In this document: positions 1-5,616 of the stretch, in pieces | Position numbering within the stretch: the stretch's first letter is position 1 | How the letters are laid out: every line of letters begins with the position of its first letter | Assembly (NCBI GenBank): GCA_003503535.1 | Contig: DOCI01000070.1 | Location: 7,853-14,059 of the forward strand | Direction of reading: 5' to 3' | Length of the DNA stretch: 6,207 nucleotides | From: Planctomycetaceae bacterium | GTDB taxonomy: Bacteria; Planctomycetota; Planctomycetia; Planctomycetales; Planctomycetaceae | Notes under the pieces: model-generated | What the model was told of the DNA's origin: nothing | Seen by the model: the letters and a program-made list of their open reading frames with translations, nothing else | The model's database searches: none | Position numbers and translations under genes: made by a program

Positions 1-2414
1 TAGTCATTAGTGGGGGTGATCGCATAGGGAGTTTGATTCAACAATTCTCGTCTTAAGCGATCACAGGGAGTCGCATTGATTTCTGGAATACGGCAGATTC
101 GACGCGAAAGCAGTTCACGATCGTCAAGAGGGCACGTGATTTGAGCACGAATTTTCATTTCTCCCAAAACTGGCTTGAGAGGCCGGTAGACGTATTCCAG
201 AATACGTTTTGAGTTGGAAGCAGCAGTCTCAGTTGAACCAGGAGAAGCCTCTCGATTTCGTGAGGTCAGATTTAATTTCTTATTAGTGGCATCACGAAAT
301 TCCGGTATCAGAGCCGTCTCGCCTTGAGGCACCTTCATCTGAAATCGAAATTCTTCAGCGGGGATATTCTCGACCAGAAATTCAAAAAGATAATCGATCG
401 TTAACACCTGGCTACCGGTATCGATCTGAGTCAGAATTATCGATTCCTGGCAGACGGAAAGTTGGTGAACTTTTTCAAATCCAATCGAACGTGTCTCTTC
501 AGATTCCTGCAAGGCATACCAGTGTGCATTCTGTAAACGTGTTCCAGCATTCCGAAATAACAACTGAGACTTAGCCAGTTCGGCTCCCCGCTCTTTTTCC
601 AGTTCTCGAAAACCATTCATCGCCAGCAAGGCCGCATATTGAGGGACTGTGGTGGCAATCCGCAAAATCTGATCCTGATATTCTGCATTCGCAGTGGCTG
701 CAAAAACCGGCAACGGTAAATTTAAGTGTTCATCATTTTCCAGATACTCTTCCACAGGCCGATCGAGCTTTCTGCGAGCCAGAAAACGGATTTTTTGAGG
801 TGTTTCCCATCCAGGAGTCGAAATCACCAGTTGATCAGATTTTTCAAACGTGACATCCAGAGGGATATCTCCGGATGTGACCGTCGATAACTCCCAGCCT
901 TCAGTATCGAAATCTTTCCAGATCACACTAAGAGTTTCCACGACACCATTTTTAGGAATGACAACAAACTCTCCGGACAAATCGATTTGATCGCGACCGA
1001 CCAGGACATCGAAATAACTTTCAGAAGCAAACGTTGTTTCTGAACGCTGTGCGGACATCACAAGTTGGATCGGTTGGTTGTAAAATCGAAACCCATGATT
1101 CGCATCGGACACATATGTGATTTCTCGCACATCTGTGGTGATGATGTTATCGGATTGAGGAACAAGCTGAGTCATCCGCCAATCGCTCGAACGGCGAATC
1201 GCAATCTTGCCGGTTTCTTTTCGAGCCTGAACCACTTTGAACCCATCAATCACCAACTGACTTTCAAATCGCCGAATAGGGGCACTCAGTTTCCAGTTGA
1301 TGATTGCGCTACTTTGCACTGGCGGTGAAAAGTTGAGAGTAATCGAAGAGGGGTCAGCTGCATCAAATACATATTTCATGGTCCGATCAGAAGTTACGTT
1401 TTCGAGCTGGAACCCGGAGGGCAATTTGATTTGCAGCGAACTGATGGCCCCCTGCTCCACAGTGACTGTCTGCCGGGCATTGATCGAAGTCGACTCTCCC
1501 TGCCTTAAAACAACCACCAGACTCTCGACATCAAAAATCGGTTGAACACTCATATCGATTGAGGAGTCCGACCATGTCAAATCGATCTTCTGTTGAAATC
1601 CGGCGATCCGAACTAAAGTCCCTTGTTCATTTTGCTGGCGTTCCCAAAACCCTTTGCTGTTCAATTCCACAGCTGGATTCTGGAGATCGAGTTGCAATTC
1701 CAATTCGGTTCTCGAAGCGGATGGTAATGTCAGCAAAAGCTGGTTTTCAGAGCCTGTCCTGAGAATTGGGACCAGCATCCGGACTTCCAACTGAAACAGT
1801 TCCTGATCCCGATACCAGAGCAGCCACTGGCCACTGTCAACATCTCGGGCAATCATCAACCGGTTTCGTTGAGGGACTTCCGCATCCGAACTCTGCTCAG
1901 TGAATCCAGTGAGAACTGCTTCTCCCATCATCAACGGCAGAGAATTCCACTCGCTGGATTGCTCGACTGAAAATTCAAATTGAAATCTCATCGCGGCCCA
2001 GGATTTCCCCGATGCATCTTCACTTAATGATCCGGTTGCTGTCAGATTCCTTAAAATCCAGATCTGTTCCGTTTTCCGCTCCGCTTCCTGACGATCCAAC
2101 CACTCCAGGTACTGCTCAATTGTGACGTTCAAAGGGACAGCAATCAGTCGACCCTCACTGTCGGGTAGCGAAATAATATCCTGCGGAACGCGCACGGTGG
2201 ACGGTAACGGCAATGGAGTTGGTGCTACTTGAACCGGGGGTGTGGTCGGGGATGGACTGACTGGTGTTGCCGGAGAAGTTTCTGAGGGGGGCTGTCCATT
2301 TTCGACTTGACCAAAACTGGGAAGCACCAGACAGATTGTCAGCAGTAACACAATTTGCGAAATCATTCGCCCCTTGCGCTGAACTTGACTGAATATCTGA
2401 CTTGCTGAAATCAT
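1..2414 (-). CDS. Secreted protein of unknown function, C-terminus missing
   Basis: I do not recognise this gene. The frame is open from ATG at 2414 to the left edge: 804 codons plus the first two bases (TA) of the next. Residues 1-17 carry three basic residues (R13, K14, R16), residues 18-34 are hydrophobic (ISQIVLLLTICLVLPSF), and cleavage near G35 is plausible, so a Sec signal peptide and export are likely. There is no lipobox around C28. Residues 42-77 form a linker about one third proline, with Ser/Thr. The rest alternates short hydrophobic and polar stretches as in beta-sandwich proteins, for example at about 290-380, and shows no catalytic motif or later membrane segment. An in-frame ATG at 2366 (M17) has an AAGGGG Shine-Dalgarno-like sequence three bases upstream, while ATG 2414 has none clear. 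I keep 2414 because it gives the signal peptide its basic n-region, but the start is uncertain. An extracellular or cell-envelope structural role is inference. Confidence 0.85.
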   Translation of the reverse strand, partial: MISASQIFSQVQRKGRMISQIVLLLTICLVLPSFGQVENGQPPSETSPATPVSPSPTTPPVQVAPTPLPLPSTVRVPQDIISLPDSEGRLIAVPLNVTIEQYLEWLDRQEAERKTEQIWILRNLTATGSLSEDASGKSWAAMRFQFEFSVEQSSEWNSLPLMMGEAVLTGFTEQSSDAEVPQRNRLMIARDVDSGQWLLWYRDQELFQLEVRMLVPILRTGSENQLLLTLPSASRTELELQLDLQNPAVELNSKGFWERQQNEQGTLVRIAGFQQKIDLTWSDSSIDMSVQPIFDVESLVVVLRQGESTSINARQTVTVEQGAISSLQIKLPSGFQLENVTSDRTMKYVFDAADPSSITLNFSPPVQSSAIINWKLSAPIRRFESQLVIDGFKVVQARKETGKIAIRRSSDWRMTQLVPQSDNIITTDVREITYVSDANHGFRFYNQPIQLVMSAQRSETTFASESYFDVLVGRDQIDLSGEFVVIPKNGVVETLSVIWKDFDTEGWELSTVTSGDIPLDVTFEKSDQLVISTPGWETPQKIRFLARRKLDRPVEEYLENDEHLNLPLPVFAATANAEYQDQILRIATTVPQYAALLAMNGFRELEKERGAELAKSQLLFRNAGTRLQNAHWYALQESEETRSIGFEKVHQLSVCQESIILTQIDTGSQVLTIDYLFEFLVENIPAEEFRFQMKVPQGETALIPEFRDATNKKLNLTSRNREASPGSTETAASNSKRILEYVYRPLKPVLGEMKIRAQITCPLDDRELLSRRICRIPEINATPCDRLRRELLNQTPYAITPTND

Positions 2415-2440
2415 GGATAAACCAGTAATTTTTCGATACA

Positions 2441-2471
2441 GAATCCTGAAATGAATTCTCGTTCAGGATTC
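2441..2471. repeat. Perfect 10-bp inverted repeat upstream of the secreted-protein gene
   Basis: GAATCCTGAA (2441-2450) and TTCAGGATTC (2462-2471) are exact reverse complements separated by 11 bases. The right edge of the minus-strand start codon lies 26 bases from the repeat, so the repeat is in the leader or promoter region of the secreted-protein gene. A third half-site, TCAGGATTC, occurs at 2607-2615 in the same gap. It could be an operator or a leader hairpin. There is no U-run next to it, so a terminator is less likely. Confidence 0.6.
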
Positions 2472-2531
2472 AAATGAACAATCTGAAATCACCTGAACCT
2501 GGAGGGATACAGATTTCCACTCAGGCGAGAC

Positions 2532-2547
2532 GTTCAATAAATTGAAC
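2532..2547. repeat. 16-bp dyad GTTCAATAAATTGAAC
   Basis: Seven-base arms GTTCAAT and ATTGAAC flank a two-base centre. The site lies about 118 bp upstream of the minus-strand secreted-protein gene and within the only gap that could hold its promoter. The short centre suits a dimeric DNA-binding protein better than an RNA hairpin. A dyad this size can arise by chance in a 250-bp gap, so the regulatory role is inferred and weak. Confidence 0.35.
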
Positions 2548-2665
2548 CTGGGTGACTTTACGGCTGTGTAATTCTACCTCATACCTAAGTGAGAAAATAC
2601 ATTCTCTCAGGATTCCACAGAATTTTATCATAAAGGTCTTTTGATCTACATCCTGTCACACAAAC

Positions 2666-3463
2666 TTATTGTGGCGTCGTGTTCAGCAGCGGCAACAATT
2701 CAGACTGCAGTTGAGACGACGAAGTTGCCAGGATCACTCCTTGATGGACATCCAAAGCAGAGGCATCTAACCCATTGGCCAGTCCCCCTGCTTCTCGAAC
2801 AATGACCACACCCGCTGCAATATCCCAGGGATAAAGTGTTGTCGACCAGAAGGCATCGAGATTTCCACTAGCCAGATAGGCTAGATTGAGAGCCGCAGAG
2901 CCGAGACGTTGAATCGTCTGGGCATGAGGTAAGACGTTCACAAACCGCTTGAACGCGGGATGTTCCGGGTCACCAGCGACCGGAAGACTAGCCACACACA
3001 TCGCCTGCGCCAGAGATTGGGTTCCACTCACGACAAGCGACTCTCCATTCCGCGTGGCTCCACAACCTTCAACCGCAGAATAGAGTTCGTCCCGAGTTGG
3101 ATCATAAATCACGCCCAGAATCAGACGCCCCTGATATTCCAGTCCGATTGAGACACAGTAATAGGGAAATCCGTGGACATAATTGCCAGTCCCATCCAGG
3201 GGATCAATAATCCACTGATACCCGGAGTGACTGTCCTGTTTTGAAAGACCTTCTTCTCCCAGTAAACGATGATCGGGAAAGGCATTTTGCAGGATTTCAA
3301 CGATCGTATTCTGCGAATCCAGGTCCGCATCGGTCACAAGATTCGATCGGCTTTTTTCGGAGACGGAAAACCGGCTTCGCCAACGCAGCAGCACCCCGCC
3401 CGCCTCACGAGCGGCTGATTCAGCTGTCGTTTTCATCAATTGCCAACTATCCGTGTCAGCCAT
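2666..3463 (-). CDS. Inositol-monophosphatase-family phosphatase (SuhB-like)
   Basis: This 265-residue cytoplasmic enzyme has the full length of the Mg2+-dependent, Li+-sensitive sugar-phosphatase family. The expected metal-site motifs are present in order: NLVTDAD (41-47), GEE with ligand E70 (69-71), IDPLDGTGN (86-94) with D87 and D90, and PWDIAAG (212-218) with D214, followed by REAGG (223-227). RLGSAALNLAYLASG (186-200) matches the family core. The only notable change is G93 where DGTTN is usual; it is not a metal ligand. ATG at 3463 is preceded by AAGGAA with good spacing, which supports the start. It probably hydrolyses a phosphate monoester such as myo-inositol 1-phosphate. Members also act as fructose-1,6-bisphosphatases, 3'-phosphoadenosine 5'-phosphate (PAP) phosphatases or histidinol-phosphatases, and sequence alone does not separate these. 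The next gene on the same strand encodes the secreted protein 251 bp downstream, and no pathway partner is visible. Confidence 0.95.
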   Translation of the reverse strand: MADTDSWQLMKTTAESAAREAGGVLLRWRSRFSVSEKSRSNLVTDADLDSQNTIVEILQNAFPDHRLLGEEGLSKQDSHSGYQWIIDPLDGTGNYVHGFPYYCVSIGLEYQGRLILGVIYDPTRDELYSAVEGCGATRNGESLVVSGTQSLAQAMCVASLPVAGDPEHPAFKRFVNVLPHAQTIQRLGSAALNLAYLASGNLDAFWSTTLYPWDIAAGVVIVREAGGLANGLDASALDVHQGVILATSSSQLQSELLPLLNTTPQ

Positions 3464-3494
3464 AATTATTCCTTCCCTGATCTCATTTTGCAGG

Positions 3495-3576
3495 TTGGGT
3501 TAACGTCGGGTGCCACTGGCTTTGCCAGTGTATCGTAACTCAAGTGTTAGTCTCGAAATGCACTGGCGTTACCCAA
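3495..3576. repeat. 82-bp palindromic, MITE/REP-like element
   Basis: The outer arms TTGGGTTAACG (3495-3505) and CGTTACCCAA (3567-3576) pair over ten bases with one bulged T. Inside is a perfect 7-bp hairpin, CACTGGC-TTT-GCCAGTG (3514-3530). A third copy, CACTGGC at 3561-3567, overlaps the start of the right arm and allows a competing fold. From memory, intergenic units of the kind GGTGCCACTGG...CCAGTG and GGGTTA...TAACCC recur in planctomycete and cyanobacterial genomes. No transposase gene is present, so any movement would need enzymes supplied from elsewhere. On the minus strand it lies 32 bp upstream of the phosphatase start and may sit in that gene's leader. Confidence 0.6.
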
Positions 3577-3617
3577 TATTTCAACATTCAGTTTCTTTTA
3601 AAGTAAATTCCATGCTT

Positions 3618-3643
3618 GTTGGGTTACGCTTCGCTAACCCTAC
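3618..3643. repeat. Short palindromic repeat (GGGTTA...TAACCC hairpin)
   Basis: GGGTTA (3621-3626) pairs with TAACCC (3635-3640). After a bulged C, GC (3628-3629) pairs with GC (3633-3634) around a TTC loop, giving an 8-bp stem. The flanking GT and AC add two pairs after one mismatch. The core resembles, from memory, a very common bacterial intergenic palindrome in which TTGGGTTACGCTTCGCTAAC is followed by CCA or similar. It shares GTTGGGTTA with the left arm of the unit at 3495, so the two may be related or be pieces of one larger insertion. Confidence 0.6.
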
Positions 3644-3810
3644 CTACTCACGGCTAGGGACATCTTAGTCAATTGCTCTCCCCAAGGCACCTTATCAGAG
3701 TCGGTCTCAAGAAAAACAGAAAATCGAAGTTTATTCACAATCGCGACAAAATAGCATGGACTCTGATCAGAAAAAATAATCGCGGATTCATAAACTCAAT
3801 CAATAAAATA

Positions 3811-3847
3811 TCCCTTGAAAATGTGCAAAATGCACAAATCCAAGGGA
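3811..3847 (-). terminator. Probable rtcB terminator, two-tier hairpin
   Basis: TCCCTTG (3811-3817) pairs with CAAGGGA (3841-3847), and inside a symmetric 4x4 internal loop TGTGCA (3822-3827) pairs with TGCACA (3831-3836) over an AAA loop. Read on the minus strand, the hairpin begins 78 bases after the rtcB stop and is followed by TATTTTATTG. Read on the plus strand, it is followed by GTTTCTTTTC. The T-tracts are imperfect, so it is a plausible rather than a certain terminator. It could equally be a processed 3'-end structure or a palindromic repeat. Confidence 0.5.
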
Positions 3848-3880
3848 GTTTCTTTTCTGAGCCAATCATTTCAATAAGCC

Positions 3881-3920
3881 CATTATCACATCCGTGCTTA
3901 TCAGTGTCCATCCGTGGTTC
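3881..3920. repeat. Dispersed-repeat-like segment with doubled CATCCGTG
   Basis: CATCCGTG occurs at 3889-3896 and again at 3909-3916, a 20-bp period, with TATCAGTGTC between. On the minus strand this reads as a series of CACGGATG and GGACACTGAT units. From memory this closely resembles a family of intergenic repeats scattered through many planctomycete, verrucomicrobial and other genomes, where it often yields false small proteins containing RMDTDKHG. It ends five bases short of the rtcB stop codon. Confidence 0.55.
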
Positions 3921-3925
3921 AAAAT

Positions 3926-5314
3926 TCAATCTTCCGCGCGACTCCCATCTCCGCACATTTTGACGATTTTGGGATCAAAACGGCCGACCGTTTCCACAAG
4001 ATCCTGCTGTTCCTGCATCACACTTTCAATATCCTTATAAACACCGGGAACCTCATCGGAACCTGCAGAAATGATGTGAACTCCCTTCTTCAGCAAATCA
4101 TTTCTGACGGCTTTGAAGTTATACAGACTTTTCGCCTTCGTCCGAGACATTCTACGACCGGCTCCGTGAGAAGCTGAATCGAGACTTTCTGCATTTCCTT
4201 TACCACGGACAATGAATGCCGGGGAAGCCATCGAGCCGGGAATTACACCCAGCACGCCTGCTCCTGCGGGAGTCGCTCCTTTTCGATGCACGATTACTTC
4301 CTTCCCGCCGTGAGTTTCCTTCCAGGCGAAATTATGATGATTCTCGACTCCGGAAATAATCCGCGCTCCCAGCAACTTCGCGACATTCTTATGAATAACC
4401 GCATGATTGGCAGCCGCGTATTCTCCCATCAGATTCATCGCTTCCCAGTATTCCTGCCCTTCTGCTGAATCCATTTCCAGCCAGGCAAGTCGTCCGAATT
4501 CTTTCATCGACTGCGGAAGTTTCCGCTGAGCGATACTCGAATACACATTACAAACCGACGCACCGGCCCCACGTGAACCGCTATGACTCAACAGGGCAAC
4601 GTACTGACCCGCATCCAGATTCAACTCTTCATCCCGTTCGTCCAATGTCACAATTCCATATTCGACAAAATGATTTCCTGAACCCGAAGTTCCGAGCTGA
4701 TTGCGGGCTTTGTCCTTATTTTCACGGGTAACTCGCGTCACCGTCCAGTCCCGATCAAGCACTTCGTGATCGTGAGGCGTGTCCCACTTGGAACCAACTC
4801 CAAATCGAGTCCCGTTTTCGAGGGAATTCCGATAATGCTCAAAATTCTTATCGAGAGACGCAACCGGCATATCGAGAATCGACAGTTTCATGCGGCAGGC
4901 AATATCGACACCGACCGCATAAGGGACAACTTTCCCCTCCATAGCGAGTACTCCACCGATCGGCAAACCGTAACCAACATGCGCATCAGGCATCAAAGCG
5001 GCTCCGTAAGCGCCGGGTAATCCACAAGCCTGCTGCATTTGCACATGACTGGCCGGATCGATTTCAGTTCCCCAGGTTCGATAAGAAATCGGATCGGGTA
5101 CGAAATGATTGGTTTCATCCGTCAATGCCAGGGCCAGTTCTCCAAAGACTTCATCTTCCGTTAAATCTTCTGGAGCTTCCAGAAAATCTTTGAACGCCTG
5201 CTTCAGCGGAGCTCCCCGCAATCCGCGCAACGAAACGGCTTTTTGTACAGCTTGAATCGCTTCACGAAGGGCATAATCCGGGATGCCTATTTTCTCTAAT
5301 TGTCGCTTATTCAT
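3926..5314 (-). CDS. rtcB: RtcB-family RNA ligase, variant motifs
   Basis: RtcB joins RNA 2',3'-cyclic or 3'-phosphate ends to 5'-OH ends using GTP and Mn2+, in tRNA splicing or repair of broken tRNA and rRNA. This 462-residue protein keeps the whole active site: MPDAHVGYGLPIGG (108-121), GVDIAC (135-140) with metal ligands D137 and C140, GNHFVE (213-218) with H215 and E218, HSGSRG (244-249) with H244, NHHN (325-328) with H327, and SHGAGRRMSR (382-391) where H383 should carry the GMP. Several positions between these differ from the classical protein: GVDIACRM for GVDIGCG, LGTSGSGNHF for LGTLGGGNHF, and HRKGATPAGAG for HRKGATRA. It is longer than E. coli RtcB (about 408). The start at 5314 has only a weak GAGAG-type ribosome binding site (GAGAGAGTAGCG before ATG). 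No archease, RtcA or RtcR gene lies in the window. The family is certain; classical tRNA ligase activity is likely but not shown. Confidence 0.95.
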   Translation of the reverse strand: MNKRQLEKIGIPDYALREAIQAVQKAVSLRGLRGAPLKQAFKDFLEAPEDLTEDEVFGELALALTDETNHFVPDPISYRTWGTEIDPASHVQMQQACGLPGAYGAALMPDAHVGYGLPIGGVLAMEGKVVPYAVGVDIACRMKLSILDMPVASLDKNFEHYRNSLENGTRFGVGSKWDTPHDHEVLDRDWTVTRVTRENKDKARNQLGTSGSGNHFVEYGIVTLDERDEELNLDAGQYVALLSHSGSRGAGASVCNVYSSIAQRKLPQSMKEFGRLAWLEMDSAEGQEYWEAMNLMGEYAAANHAVIHKNVAKLLGARIISGVENHHNFAWKETHGGKEVIVHRKGATPAGAGVLGVIPGSMASPAFIVRGKGNAESLDSASHGAGRRMSRTKAKSLYNFKAVRNDLLKKGVHIISAGSDEVPGVYKDIESVMQEQQDLVETVGRFDPKIVKMCGDGSRAED

Positions 5315-5440
5315 CGCTACTCTCTCGAAAACGCTTATTGATACTTTCGCATTCAGAGGTTTCTCGGCACAATTGGTTCGGACGAAAGTGTCTCTGTGAT
5401 CAGTAATCCTGGAAATGACTGAGTCTGAAACCTGGTAAAG

Positions 5441-5453
5441 ATAAACGGTTTAT
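5441..5453. promoter_or_regulatory. Dyad ATAAACGGTTTAT over the -35 region
   Basis: The perfect six-base arms ATAAAC and GTTTAT around a single G overlap the -35 position of the predicted rightward promoter. That is where a repressor site, or an activator replacing the weak -35, would be expected. No regulator gene is in the window and the site is short, so the role is inferred. Confidence 0.35.
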
Positions 5454-5476
5454 GATTCGTTCAGCCATGTTATACT
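5449..5476 (+). promoter_or_regulatory. Probable sigma-70-type extended -10 promoter for the queD-like gene
   Basis: TGTTATACT at 5468-5476 gives an extended -10 (TGn then TATACT, one mismatch from consensus). The -35 candidate TTTATG (5449-5454), 16 bases upstream, matches poorly, as extended -10 promoters tolerate. Initiation would fall near 5483, giving a leader of about 130 nt that includes the whole palindromic element at 5488-5555. Confidence 0.55.
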
Positions 5477-5487
5477 AAAACTAAGCC

Positions 5488-5555
5488 GTAGATTAGGCTG
5501 TGCCTGATGTGATTGACAATCGACGTCGAATTTCGTCAGGCACAGCCTGAACTAC
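5488..5555. repeat. 68-bp palindromic element (MITE/REP-like) in the queD-like leader
   Basis: The 20-base arms at 5488-5507 and 5536-5555 match at 18 positions, including an unbroken 13-bp core AGGCTGTGCCTGA / TCAGGCACAGCCT. One of the two mismatches would be a G-U pair in RNA. The 28-base centre holds two smaller palindromes, GATTGACAATC (5511-5521) and TCGACGTCGA (5520-5529). The arm sequence resembles, from memory, a GTAGGTTAGGCTGTGCCTGA repeat found many times in planctomycete genomes. No flanking target-site duplication is evident. If the promoter call is right, it is transcribed as a stable stem-loop in the mRNA leader. Confidence 0.7.
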
Positions 5556-5576
5556 ACTTTGAATCAAGCTTAAAAC

Positions 5577-5593
5577 CAATTCCCACGGAATTG
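5577..5593 (+). promoter_or_regulatory. Leader hairpin CAATTCC-CAC-GGAATTG
   Basis: A perfect 7-bp stem with a three-base loop ends 12 bases before the GAGGTG ribosome binding site (5606-5611). No U-run follows, so it is not a terminator. It could be a leader structure influencing ribosome access or mRNA stability, or a DNA dyad bound by a protein. It does not resemble the preQ1 or tetrahydrofolate riboswitches as I know them. Confidence 0.4.
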
Positions 5594-5616
5594 TCACGTC
5601 GAAACGAGGTGAATCA

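Larger units (their letters stand above)
2415..2665. other. 251-bp intergenic gap holding two dyads, no gene
   Basis: No convincing open frame lies between the phosphatase stop and the secreted-protein start. The gap holds the inverted repeat at 2441-2471, its extra half-site at 2607-2615, the dyad at 2532-2547, and a 9-bp direct repeat TGAACCTGG at 2494-2502 and 2543-2551. I could not place a sigma-70 promoter with confidence, nor find a hairpin plus U-run to terminate the phosphatase gene. Read-through from the phosphatase gene into the secreted-protein gene therefore cannot be excluded. Confidence 0.6.
3464..3925. other. 462-bp non-coding gap rich in palindromic repeats
   Basis: No real gene is visible. 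From left to right the gap holds the phosphatase ribosome binding site and presumably its promoter, a palindromic unit at 3495-3576, a second hairpin unit at 3618-3643, an AT-rich stretch (3648-3810) with nothing I can assign, a two-tier hairpin at 3811-3847 and a dispersed-repeat-like segment at 3881-3920. Short frames that cross it run through these repeats and overlap rtcB, so they are not called as genes. Confidence 0.75.
5315..5616. other. Divergent intergenic region between rtcB and the queD-like gene
   Basis: This 302-bp gap must carry promoters for both genes. The rightward one is called separately. I could not place a leftward one for rtcB with confidence: TATCAA on the minus strand near 5340 could be a -10, but it lacks a suitable -35. 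The inverted pair ACTTTCG (5343-5349) and CGAAAGT (5383-5389) lies upstream of rtcB and could be regulatory, but is short enough to be chance. Confidence 0.6.

Noticed and set aside
1065..1762. Three short plus-strand open frames (1065-1328, 1297-1545, 1559-1762)
   Set aside because: All lie antisense inside the long secreted-protein frame, have no ribosome binding site or recognisable domain, and look like shadows of it.
2587..2615. Imperfect hairpin after the phosphatase gene (TGAGA / TCTCA with a bulge)
   Set aside because: The stem is interrupted and no U-run follows on the minus strand, so I do not call it a terminator.
2960..3465. Plus-strand and alternative minus-strand frames overlapping the phosphatase gene
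   Set aside because: The phosphatase frame carries the full family motifs in order with a good ribosome binding site; the others have none.
3694..3767. Inverted pair ATCAGAGTC (3694-3702) and GACTCTGAT (3759-3767), 56 bp apart
   Set aside because: A 9-bp pair at this distance is expected by chance in a gap of this size, and nothing between or beside the arms extends the pairing.
3735..3956. 73-codon minus-strand frame containing RMDTDKHG
   Set aside because: It starts inside rtcB in another frame and its distinctive peptide is a translation of the dispersed repeat at 3881-3920, a known source of false small proteins.
3673..3963. 96-codon plus-strand frame across the 3464-3925 gap
   Set aside because: It begins with TTG, has no ribosome binding site, runs through the hairpin and the dispersed repeat, and overlaps the end of rtcB on the other strand.
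3926..5314. Possibility that rtcB is a pseudogene because of its odd motifs
   Set aside because: The frame is uninterrupted and all metal ligands and the guanylated histidine are present, so an intact variant is the better reading.
5343..5389. Inverted pair ACTTTCG / CGAAAGT upstream of rtcB
   Set aside because: Seven-base arms 33 bp apart are too likely by chance to be listed as an operator; mentioned only in the intergenic entry.
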